DNA of 64,000 nucleotides from Phycisphaerae bacterium (GTDB lineage: Bacteria; Planctomycetota; Phycisphaerae; Sedimentisphaerales; Sedimentisphaeraceae): assembly GCA_027078365.1 (NCBI GenBank), contig JALWYQ010000043.1, positions 1 to 64,000 on the forward strand. The letters are read 5' to 3'. The notes beneath the pieces are model-generated. The model was not told the DNA's origin. It did not search any database and was given only the letters and a program-made list of their open reading frames with translations. The position numbers and the translations under genes were made by a program. Within the stretch, counting starts at the first letter, position 1; each line of letters opens with the position of its first letter. Shown here in pieces: positions 10,267 through 17,456 of the stretch.

Positions 10267-10680
10267 TGAAGGCTCAAACAATATGAGAATCCATCACCTG
10301 ATTCTCATATTGAGAGCACTCCGTTGTACATCACCCATCCAACTAACTAATCACACCATCCATCCAAAAGTTGGTTCATCACGCCAACTTCTTTTTTCGT
10401 TTTGTTGAAGGCTCAAACGATATGAGAATCCATCACCTGATTCTCATATCGAGAGCACTCCGTTGTACATCACCCATCCAACTAACTAATCACACCATCC
10501 ATCCAAAAGTTGGTTCATCACGCCAACTTCCTTTTTCGTTTTGTTGAAGGCTCAGACAATATGAGAATCCATCACCTGATTCTCATATTGAGAGCACTCC
10601 GTAGTTCATCACCCATCCAACTAACTAATCACACCATCCATCCAAAAGTTGGTTCATCACGCCAACTTCATCTTTTCATT
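10267..10680. repeat. Three tandem 139-bp repeats
   Basis: Units begin at 10267, 10406 and 10545 with an exact 139-base period and only a few differences, mostly in the third unit. Each holds the inverted repeats 10279-10290/10301-10312 (unit 1), 10418-10429/10440-10451 (unit 2) and 10557-10568/10579-10590 (unit 3), plus the AAGTTGG/CCAACTT pair. In unit 2 an A-T pair of the long stem is replaced by G-C on both arms. The motif ATCAC occurs four times per unit. Confidence 0.95.
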
Positions 10681-10789
10681 CTCAGCTGACCCAGATTTGA
10701 GTAAGAACTAAACTCTTAACTAACAAACGAGAACAGCCTTGATCTCACCTTCCATCCAAAGCCAACTTGTGAAATCTGATTTATATAAT

Positions 10790-10806
10790 TGCAATGTCTG
10801 TGCCAA
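10790..10806 (-). promoter_or_regulatory. Sigma-54 (RpoN) promoter, full consensus
   Basis: Read on the minus strand the site is TTGGCACAGACATTGCA: TGGCAC, five bases, TTGCA, matching the -24 (GG) and -12 (GC) elements with exact spacing. It predicts a start near 10779, just upstream of the repeat array. Confidence 0.8.
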
Positions 10807-11216
10807 ATCAAAAAAAAATTTTTTTATATCGAACTTTTTTATCGTAGCCATCGTATTGGTCCTATAATCCGCAATTTGGTTTTTGGCTAATAGAATTTCC
10901 TATTTTGCTAATTTTGAGGGCTCGTTTAGAAAAAACAACAAATGGCGAGCCTCTGCTATCAGGAGGAGGTATTATAGGTCGTAAGTGCATTATTGCACGG
11001 AAGGTACGCACAGTGGTGCATTTACACAACGCGTAGCAAAAAATGCACACCCCCGCAAAATCAGCTCTCATAGCTTGGAAATAAAGGAAAATACTCAATT
11101 TAGCGCTCAATGACTGTTATTCTCATACCCTTTGCGGTAGCAACACTCTTTTGGCACAACGGTCGCTCTGTTTCTCGTAAACTCTAATAGCGATGCCATT
11201 TTGTTTTATTAGCTAC
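10807..11216. other. Intergenic region upstream of the sigma-54 promoter
   Basis: About 400 bases with A9/T7 tracts near 10811-10826, where bending or activator binding for the sigma-54 promoter would be expected, and small dyads (for example AATAG/CTATT near 10890-10905). An 82-codon minus-strand frame at 10862-11110 starting with TTG has no recognisable feature and is not called. Confidence 0.4.
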
Positions 11217-12608
11217 TTAAGTGCGCCATGCATTGCTGGTAATCGCCTCAGAGGCGACCTCAACGCTATCAATCAGTGAGATACCTGTGTGGTAAAGCGG
11301 ATCGATATCTGGGACTGCAGGAATACTCGTAGCCACTTTGCCATCTGCGCTTCTTGCTTGAATTGCCACAAAATTAGTTTCAGGCTTGATATAATGCGTG
11401 CGGTACGCATTATAAACTTTTTGCGCAACATCGAGACAGTACATCTTTTGCCCCTGAACCTTTGAGACCTTCCAACATTCTAGAGCTGCGCGAAGTGTTT
11501 CCGGAAGGGACCACCAAGGCATATCCTTATGAACTGTTGTACGGCTAACCAAATCGAAAAGCTTCACTATACCGCCAATCTGGGGTTGAAAACCATTTTC
11601 AAAGTTTCTTCTCAGGATATCAGGCATATAACTTTCTATCTGCTGAATCTGCGCATATTGCGTATCGGTTGCGAGATTATGTCTTCTCACAGCGTTTGTG
11701 AATTTCAAAGCAAGCCCTACAAATTCTAGCGAATGCCCAGGATCAGAGAGAATCTGCCCGTGCTGCTCGTAGGGATTGGCATCCTTGTCTATGAACTCGA
11801 CAAAATCGTAGTCTTCTAAATTCTCCCATTTAGAGCCAATATTAATATACCGCGATAAAATATGCTCAATAACCCTCAGACCTAACTCAACCCCGAGAGG
11901 GTCTTTTTGGTGCTCCACCATCAAAGCCGCCATACCTATCTGTATCATAAACGACCCATGTGAATATCGCCCTTCTACTGGAGACACAGGGTTCTTAGGG
12001 TCTAATTGTTGTTGGTCAGAGATAAAGGAATCGTTAAAAATAGCGTCAAAAACATTTAGGGCATAACCTCGCGCATCAGCAATCAACTCTTTATCTTCGA
12101 GGTAAGAAGCGGCAGAATAAATTCCTTTTGAGGCAAACAAATCGCTGAAATTGTAAGGATCTTTAGGAGTAATTTTAAATATCTCTCTAGAACCGTTTGC
12201 GTCTAATTTATACGGCTCGCCTTGCGGGGTCATCGTGAAGAACAGGCGCCCTGAATTTTGTCTGCGCACTTGGCAAATGTGATCGAGTAAATCACGCAGG
12301 ACTACTTCTACCTTTTCAAGAAGAGGTTTTGTTTGTTCAAGATTGGTATGTGATTTTAGATACATCGCACCAGAAGCTAGAGCTTCCAGAGCGCGGCCTT
12401 GAATCCAGATATAAATCGAATCTGAACCGTGGGCGGGGTCATTAAAATGATCTTTCCCGTCTACTGGGCTAAACTTCATATCAATCCATCGGTAGTCAGG
12501 CTTTGCTAAGTATCGATCTACGATAATCTCTAGGTTTGAGAGAATGATTTGTTTCGAACCAAGAATTACCTCATTAAAGAAGCTATCTATATTTTCTTTA
12601 GTCAACAT
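11217..12608 (-). CDS. N-acylglucosamine 2-epimerase (AGE) family protein
   Basis: A 463-residue cytoplasmic protein (no signal peptide) with the pattern of an (alpha/alpha)6-barrel sugar epimerase/isomerase. The family signature regions are visible: DSIYIWIQGRALEALA near residue 63, YSHGSFM, LSDPGHSLEFVGLAL near residue 288, and MPWWSLPETLRAALECW near residue 370. His and Glu residues in DPGHSLEF and WWSLPE correspond to the catalytic and substrate-contact positions in AGE proteins. It is somewhat longer than the usual ~400 residues. The exact sugar cannot be predicted; options include GlcNAc/ManNAc 2-epimerase, cellobiose 2-epimerase or mannose isomerase type activity. It is encoded alone. 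Confidence 0.83.
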   Translation of the reverse strand: MLTKENIDSFFNEVILGSKQIILSNLEIIVDRYLAKPDYRWIDMKFSPVDGKDHFNDPAHGSDSIYIWIQGRALEALASGAMYLKSHTNLEQTKPLLEKVEVVLRDLLDHICQVRRQNSGRLFFTMTPQGEPYKLDANGSREIFKITPKDPYNFSDLFASKGIYSAASYLEDKELIADARGYALNVFDAIFNDSFISDQQQLDPKNPVSPVEGRYSHGSFMIQIGMAALMVEHQKDPLGVELGLRVIEHILSRYINIGSKWENLEDYDFVEFIDKDANPYEQHGQILSDPGHSLEFVGLALKFTNAVRRHNLATDTQYAQIQQIESYMPDILRRNFENGFQPQIGGIVKLFDLVSRTTVHKDMPWWSLPETLRAALECWKVSKVQGQKMYCLDVAQKVYNAYRTHYIKPETNFVAIQARSADGKVATSIPAVPDIDPLYHTGISLIDSVEVASEAITSNAWRT

Positions 12609-12694
12609 TAATCACCAATAATTTCTTTTCAATAAGAGTAACAAATAAGACACTCGGCATTAACACTCAAGCATCTCGCAGAGCGTTCATCTTG

Positions 12695-13654
12695 CTACTG
12701 CCAATTTAATTTCTGAGAGTTACGATAATAGAATCGCCCAATCAAATGGGCTTTGACGATTATCATATAAATGTACACTGCTAAATACAAGGACGAAAGA
12801 ATTGGACCTCTAAGGAGGTTTTTAAGCCCAAGCCCTAAGAAATAGAGCACTAAAAGCACTGCCACCAAACTGCAATATTGATAGAATGTTCTTGCAATAG
12901 AAGTTATCCAAAGAAACGGATTAAAAGCCAAGGTCGAATCAAATATCGTAAGAGCTAGCAGCGATATCGGGAAAAAGAAAAAACCATACCCAAACAATAT
13001 CCAAGCAAATATCGTATCGGATTTAAAAAATGGAGAATGCAGCCAATCCATCATGTCATTGTAGGCAAGATAAACAAAAAGTGGCCCCCAACAAATAATG
13101 GCAGAAACGATTATTTTTACCATCTTAGAAAAAGCATCACTAATCTCAGGCACGGTTCCTATGCCTGTGGGCACCCTTATTTGCCCTTCAGCACTATCTT
13201 GAATGCAGTCAATAAAGAAATAGTATATGTAGCTATATACTAAGAAAAGTGCAGTCGGCGCAAACAAAGGAATTGGCAACCATCTTAGAATCTCTATTAG
13301 TATCCAGAACATCCCAATGGTCACTAAGCCCATCGCGGTCATTGGATAGAGAAATACATCTATAATCGGTGGATACTTACGTTTAGGAGGTTCATCCTTG
13401 ACCAACCCCAATCTGTCAGCAGAAAAACAATCAATCCTATCTTGACTTGAAGCCTCTTGTTCTAGTCGAATCTCTGGTTGGGGAGGAGTTTGCTGTTGAC
13501 CATCATCGCTATCCTTCAATTCGAGAAGAGTATCTTCTTCTATTTCAGGAACAGTAACAACAGTCTTACAGTTGGGGCATTTTCCCTTCTTGCCAGCATA
13601 AGATCTGGGGACAGTTATTTTTTTGCCACAGTTTTTGCAATTGAAATCAAGCAT
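12695..13654 (-). CDS. Zinc-ribbon multi-TM membrane protein (paralogue of 16128-17366)
   Basis: A 319-residue protein. Residues 1-35 are a zinc ribbon (FNCKNCGKKI ... GKCPNCKTVV, two CxxC pairs), then an acidic Gln/Glu linker, then a membrane domain from about residue 98 (PPIIDVFLYPMTAMG) with five or six hydrophobic helices. The second half is clearly homologous to the protein at 16128-17366: EP.KRK.P.I.D.F.YP..., SA.G.IRV.TG, and the shared C-terminus RNSQKLNW. This layout (zinc ribbon plus DUF4013-like membrane domain) is frequent in planctomycetes, with no known function. The promoter at 13760-13787 is shared in sequence with two other units in this region. Confidence 0.8.
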   Translation of the reverse strand: MLDFNCKNCGKKITVPRSYAGKKGKCPNCKTVVTVPEIEEDTLLELKDSDDGQQQTPPQPEIRLEQEASSQDRIDCFSADRLGLVKDEPPKRKYPPIIDVFLYPMTAMGLVTIGMFWILIEILRWLPIPLFAPTALFLVYSYIYYFFIDCIQDSAEGQIRVPTGIGTVPEISDAFSKMVKIIVSAIICWGPLFVYLAYNDMMDWLHSPFFKSDTIFAWILFGYGFFFFPISLLALTIFDSTLAFNPFLWITSIARTFYQYCSLVAVLLVLYFLGLGLKNLLRGPILSSLYLAVYIYMIIVKAHLIGRFYYRNSQKLNWQ

Positions 13655-13957
13655 AAAAACCTCTCCGCCTCCATAGTTATCTCAATGAAGAAAACCAAAT
13701 AAGCTTCTATCTGCCCCCTTCTAACAACCTAAACATTTACTGTATTATTTTCGCTACCAATATTAGCATAATCCACAACATATTCAAGCCAACTCTTGGT
13801 GAAGGCTAGGCTTTATTTTACAAAACGCTAAAAGACTTTTTTTACCATGAAGCATGAAAGGAATGAAGGGACATGAAGAAGGTGCGATAGAATTCACAGT
13901 CGCGAATGAATATTTGTTAACGCTTGAGACGTGGATTTACAAACCCTTTCAATTGCC
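13655..13957. other. Intergenic region with the zinc-ribbon gene promoter
   Basis: About 300 bases holding the promoter at 13760-13787 and a purine-rich stretch (13846-13890) with the repeating pattern catgaa/aatgaag, similar to one at 44213-44247. No gene seen. Confidence 0.5.
13760..13787 (-). promoter_or_regulatory. Promoter copy A, shared sequence
   Basis: On the minus strand TTGAAT (13787-13782), a 16-base spacer ending in TGC (extended -10), and TAATAT (13765-13760). Nearly the same sequence recurs at 14481-14508 and 19042-19070. It is placed to drive the zinc-ribbon gene. Confidence 0.55.
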
Positions 13958-14293
13958 CTACATATGTTCCCACGTTATGTAAGATTTTGTAGAAGTGTCG
14001 TTGTCAAAATAAACAAAAATGAATACAGCTGGAAACCTGTAACTAAACATACAAAGCGTTTTATTCTCCAAAAATTGCTCATCTTTAATTGGTCCATAAT
14101 GTTTAATATCAGAAAGCTCTGTTAACTCATAAACTGGCTCATGAAATTGCTTTACGAACTCCGCTTTAGTTTGATAACATTGAGCTTGGGAAAAATCCTC
14201 CATAAATCTCATACGACAAGTCAAATCGAATACACAAAACCCTATGACAAATAGAAAAATAATAGCTATTGCAATAGACGCTATCTTTATCAT
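13958..14293 (-). CDS. Small membrane-anchored hypothetical protein
   Basis: A 111-residue protein starting at the ATG at 14293, chosen because AAGGTG lies 6 bases upstream; a GTG three codons earlier is the alternative. Residues 1-23 form one hydrophobic anchor (IKIASIAIAIIFLFVIGFCVF). The rest is a soluble region with two or three cysteines and aromatic strands (CMFSYRFPAVFIFVYFDND). I do not recognise a family. It lies 33 bases downstream of the 34-residue micro-protein at 14327-14431 and is probably cotranscribed with it from promoter copy B. Confidence 0.6.
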   Translation of the reverse strand: MIKIASIAIAIIFLFVIGFCVFDLTCRMRFMEDFSQAQCYQTKAEFVKQFHEPVYELTELSDIKHYGPIKDEQFLENKTLCMFSYRFPAVFIFVYFDNDTSTKSYITWEHM

Positions 14294-14326
14294 ATTTAAC
14301 ACCTTTCTTTCAACAGAAAAACTCCC

Positions 14327-14431
14327 TCAAAACACACTCTTAATCATTCTGAATATTTTGAATATAATAAGGATAGCAATTGGCCAACCAAACATTATCC
14401 GCATCATGATAATATCTGAGCGTCTCTTCAT
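14327..14431 (-). CDS. 34-residue membrane micro-protein, copy 1
   Basis: ATG at 14431, stop TGA at 14329-14327; GGAG lies 7 bases upstream of the ATG. The peptide begins MKRRSDIIMMRIMFGWPIA and continues with a hydrophobic Ile/Phe-rich segment, then a basic tail (KIFRMIKSVF). It fits one membrane helix with a positively charged cytoplasmic N-terminus. A second copy at 15959-16057 matches in 18 of the first 19 residues. Two of four base differences in the first 60 bases are synonymous. Its function is unknown; the position directly before a TM protein suggests it partners a membrane protein. Confidence 0.6.
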   Translation of the reverse strand: MKRRSDIIMMRIMFGWPIAILIIFKIFRMIKSVF

Positions 14432-14849
14432 GCCTTTTCTCCATCATTGGATTAAATACCCAAGCAACCTTTCCTCATCAATGCTAGCATAATTCCCAAC
14501 ATATTCAAGCTAACTCTTAGCAAAGCTATAAATAAAGATTTACAAATCAAGAACAAATAAAACAGTATGATTGCCCCTTATAGAAAGCCCATTCCTTTCC
14601 GTTTGCGCCTTTCATGTTAATGCAGTTAAAAAGGCATGCAATTCCAAGTCAAAAACGTTAGCAGACATCACCCGTAATCCCAAAGTCAATCGCCCCTTCA
14701 TTATCATGCTCTTGATGGTAATCAACAGGCTGTTTTAATCTCTAAAATTACCTTTGACTACTCTTCGTTTGATTATATCATAGAACGCAATTAAGGGTAT
14801 ATACCCAGAGACCTTCACAATCGCATTGTTGACTTTACAGGAGTGTAGA
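14432..14849. other. Divergent intergenic region
   Basis: About 400 bases between the micro-protein (minus) and the beta-propeller gene (plus). It contains promoter copy B (14481-14508). The part 14580-14800 is less A+T-rich and shows short open frames on the minus strand but nothing recognisable, perhaps remnants of a decayed gene. Confidence 0.4.
14481..14508 (-). promoter_or_regulatory. Promoter copy B, shared sequence
   Basis: On the minus strand TTGAAT (14508-14503), a 16-base spacer ending in TGC, and TAGCAT (14486-14481). It is homologous to copies A and C over about 40 bases and is placed to drive the micro-protein and the small membrane protein. Confidence 0.5.
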
Positions 14850-15911
14850 ATGAAGAAAATAATTATTTCTTTAACGTTCGCCGCTTGTTTTTTAGTACTA
14901 GCTGCTTACCTTTCTCCAATACCAATACACTCTAAATCAACGAAAAAACCCTCTAGTGCTAAGTTTCCTATTTGCACAGATAATGGATTTCAATTGCCCC
15001 CTAACTTAGACGGCGATATCGTTGTTTGGGCTAAACTCAAAAGCAATGACTCTGACATCTATGGCTACCGAATTTCAACGGGTAAAAAATTTACTATTTG
15101 TACGGCTAGTGGAGTTCAACACAGTCCCGATGTAGACGGCGACATTGTTGTCTGGCAGGATAATCGAAATGGCAATTGGGATATCTATGGCTACCGAATC
15201 TCAACGGGAAAAGAATTTCCCATCTGCACTACTAATGGGAATCAAAGTTTTCCTAGGGTAAGCGGTGACATCGTCGTCTGGCAAGATGAAAGAGGCTTTG
15301 ACTACAGCGACATTTGTGGCTATCGAATCTCAACAGGGAAAGAGTTTGTTATCTGCGCAGCTAATGATAATCAATTGAAACCTGAAATAGATGGCGATAT
15401 CGTCGTTTGGCAGGATCATAGAAACGGAGATTACGACATCTATGGCTACCAAATCTCAACGGGCAAGGAGTTTGCTATTTGCACAAACAACAAGCTTCAA
15501 GAGTCTCCTAGCATAAGCGGCGATATTACCGTTTGGCAAGATCGTCGAGATGCCAATTCTGCCATCTATGGTTATCGAATCTCAACAGGACAAGAATTTG
15601 CTATTTGCACGAATAAGGACTCTAAAGAGAACCCTAGCATAGATGGCGATACAGTTGTTTGGCAAAATTATCGAAATGGCAGTTCTGATATATATGGCTA
15701 TCGAATTTCGACAGGTGAGGAATTTCCTATCTGTAAGGATCGCAATCCTCAACTTTATCCAAGCATAAGCGGCGACATTGTTGTCTGGCTGGAAATACGA
15801 AGAAACAACTGGGATATCTATGGCATCTCCCTAGAGCATTTACGCCGCACATCAAATGTTGCAGGAAATTGTAGAATGTCCACTGAAACATTCGAAAAAA
15901 AGAGAGACTGA
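14850..15911 (+). CDS. Secreted seven-repeat TolB-like beta-propeller protein
   Basis: I choose ATG 14850 because AGGAG lies 6 bases upstream and it opens directly with a signal peptide (KKIIISLTFAACFLVLAAYL), giving 353 residues. From about residue 36 there are seven tandem units of ~42 residues, each of the form F.ICT...Q..P...GDIVVWQD.R.....DIYGYRISTGKE, so a seven-bladed beta-propeller of the TolB/DPP-IV-repeat kind is expected. A non-repeat basic tail of about 20 residues ends it. Such repeats are common in planctomycete and archaeal surface proteins. The binding partner is unknown. The repeat is also visible at DNA level, implying recent unit duplication. Confidence 0.85.
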   Translation: MKKIIISLTFAACFLVLAAYLSPIPIHSKSTKKPSSAKFPICTDNGFQLPPNLDGDIVVWAKLKSNDSDIYGYRISTGKKFTICTASGVQHSPDVDGDIVVWQDNRNGNWDIYGYRISTGKEFPICTTNGNQSFPRVSGDIVVWQDERGFDYSDICGYRISTGKEFVICAANDNQLKPEIDGDIVVWQDHRNGDYDIYGYQISTGKEFAICTNNKLQESPSISGDITVWQDRRDANSAIYGYRISTGQEFAICTNKDSKENPSIDGDTVVWQNYRNGSSDIYGYRISTGEEFPICKDRNPQLYPSISGDIVVWLEIRRNNWDIYGISLEHLRRTSNVAGNCRMSTETFEKKRD

Positions 15912-15958
15912 TACTGGTTCGCTAAGCCCAAGAGCAGTTGCAGATGCCTCACTTTTGC

Positions 15959-16057
15959 TTAAAAGAATAAAGATTTGATTATAATAAAGATAATGATGAC
16001 GGCAATTGGCCAACCAAACATTATCCACATCATGATAATATCAGAGCGTCTCTTCAT
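15959..16057 (-). CDS. 32-residue membrane micro-protein, copy 2
   Basis: ATG at 16057, stop TAA at 15961-15959; GGAGAG lies about 7 bases upstream of the ATG. The peptide begins MKRRSDIIMMWIMFGWPIA, then VIIIFIIIKSLFF: one membrane helix with a basic N-terminus. It is a near-duplicate of the ORF at 14327-14431. It lies 70 bases downstream of the multi-TM gene at 16128-17366 on the same strand, so probably in its operon. Conservation of frame, start, ribosome site and hydrophobic profile after divergence of the DNA supports coding. The function is unknown. Confidence 0.6.
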   Translation of the reverse strand: MKRRSDIIMMWIMFGWPIAVIIIFIIIKSLFF

Positions 16058-16127
16058 TTATTTTCTCTCCACTTTTAAACACGGTGAGTCTCTAAGCGCT
16101 CATTCTATCAGACAAGTGAACCATTTG

Positions 16128-17366
16128 CTACTTCCAATTCAGCTTTTGGGAGTTGCGGCAATAAAAACGGCCTAGCACATGAGCCTCAACCATCGTTGCG
16201 TAAATATATACCGCTAGATATAAGTGCACAGAGAGTAGTGGCGTCTTTAAACGACTACCTAGTTTGATATAGAAAAAATTGAATGCTAAAAACAATAAGA
16301 TCATACCACAGTATTGGAAAAATGTTTTTGAAATAGCAACAATCCACTCAATCGGATTAATAGCTGAGATTGAATTGAATACGGAAACAGCCAACAGTGC
16401 TATCGGAATAAAGAAGAGTCCACACCCCAATAAAATCCAAGCTACCGTATCATTGCCATAACATAGCAACATCACAAAACTGCCACCGCATTGGTCGCCT
16501 AGGTAGATGATATATGGAATTAAACACATAATGATAGAAACAAAAACTCCTACCGTGCGAGTAACCTCGCTACCAATAGTGGTTGCAGTACTAACACCAG
16601 TAGCAACTCTTATCTCACCAGCAGCACTGTTTCGAATACATTTCATAAAGAAATAACACATATAAAAAAACACTATAGAGATTGCGATTAATTGTAGCGA
16701 GAAGATTGGCAAAAACAAAACGATTAACTGGGGCAATATCCAAAACGCCACAGTATGCAGCAGACCAGATGTGGTTGTCGGGTAGAAAAATATATCTACA
16801 ATTGCTGGAAGCTTACGTTTAAGCGGCTCTTCTTTGGTCAAGTCTGTTTTTTCTGTAGAAATACAACCAACGCTACCTTGACCACTAGAGGCTAGCCTAG
16901 ATGATTGCTTAGAAAATTTACGACATGTATATACTCCAACCACTGCCCCAGCAATATAAAAGCATGGTATTAAAATAACTGACATATGAGCTAATCGCCC
17001 ATACATAACAGAAGGAAGATAGCCAACAATAATAGGATTAGGTTTGTGGCAAAAAAAGATTCCTACAGCAGTACATAATTTAAGAGATAGCACATAAAAG
17101 ATAAATGTCAAAATCGCATTGACAAAGTAAGCCTTTTTCTTGGAGAAAAGACAAGAGGCTTCATGAAACGTTATGACAGAAAATAGAAACCAATAACATG
17201 GCCATATAAATATTGAACCTGTACTGTTGTAATCTACTATTCTCGATACTGGCAGAGTTTCATCGCCACCAAACCAACTATCTTTCGCTATAAGTAAAAA
17301 GACAACGTACAACAGGGTTACCACTATATATGACACAGCTAAATTAAATATTTTCTTGGATATCAT
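16128..17366 (-). CDS. Multi-TM membrane protein, paralogue of 12695-13654
   Basis: A 412-residue protein. An N-terminal membrane half of about 150 residues has four or five helices (first near residues 7-28). A short soluble linker follows (about 150-180), then a second half homologous to the zinc-ribbon protein at 12695-13654: EPLKRKLPAIVDIFFYP, NSAAGEIRVATGVST, INPIEWIVAISKTFFQYCG and the C-terminus CRNSQKLNWK. The zinc ribbon is absent and replaced by the TM half. The family function is unknown. The two paralogues, the duplicated micro-proteins and shared promoters indicate that this region grew by local duplication. Confidence 0.78.
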   Translation of the reverse strand: MISKKIFNLAVSYIVVTLLYVVFLLIAKDSWFGGDETLPVSRIVDYNSTGSIFIWPCYWFLFSVITFHEASCLFSKKKAYFVNAILTFIFYVLSLKLCTAVGIFFCHKPNPIIVGYLPSVMYGRLAHMSVILIPCFYIAGAVVGVYTCRKFSKQSSRLASSGQGSVGCISTEKTDLTKEEPLKRKLPAIVDIFFYPTTTSGLLHTVAFWILPQLIVLFLPIFSLQLIAISIVFFYMCYFFMKCIRNSAAGEIRVATGVSTATTIGSEVTRTVGVFVSIIMCLIPYIIYLGDQCGGSFVMLLCYGNDTVAWILLGCGLFFIPIALLAVSVFNSISAINPIEWIVAISKTFFQYCGMILLFLAFNFFYIKLGSRLKTPLLSVHLYLAVYIYATMVEAHVLGRFYCRNSQKLNWK

Positions 17367-17456
17367 ATAAACTCCATCAAGTTAAAATGCATGGAAACCT
17401 CCAAACCACAAAGGCATCCCTAAACACACACCACAAGGATAAATGACTATACATAT

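Larger units (their letters stand above)
10227..10779 (-). ncRNA. Candidate sigma-54-dependent repeat RNA (~550 nt)
   Basis: No coding frame explains this stretch. On the minus strand it lies between a full-consensus sigma-54 promoter (10790-10806) and a GC hairpin followed by seven T (10227-10251). The transcript would contain a short leader with a degenerate partial copy of the unit (10747-10775), three 139-nt units, and the terminator. Each unit has a 12-bp stem with a 10-nt loop (CAGGTGATGG) and a 7-bp stem AAGTTGG/CCAACTT with the loop CGTGATGAA. Between them is a weakly structured stretch with GGATGGATGG and GTTGGATGGG. I count 18 GGA trinucleotides on this strand and none on the other within the units. 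The start site is inferred from promoter geometry. An alternative is three tandem plus-strand sRNAs, since each 7-bp stem is followed by a T-rich run in that direction. Confidence 0.6.

Noticed and set aside
10267-10680. Repeat array as a CRISPR
   Set aside because: Units are 139 bp, directly abutting and nearly identical throughout, with no unique spacers and no cas genes.
10862-11110. 82-codon minus-strand frame
   Set aside because: It needs a TTG start, has no ribosome site and no recognisable motif, and lies in the upstream control region of the sigma-54 promoter.
11151-11167. Second sigma-54-like site on the plus strand (TTGGCACAACGGTCGCT)
   Set aside because: The -24 part is perfect, but the -12 element reads TCGCT and the site points into the 3' end of an oppositely oriented gene, so no sensible transcript follows.
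14580-14800. Possible decayed gene on the minus strand
   Set aside because: Short open pieces exist, but no homology could be recognised and frames are too brief to support a pseudogene call.
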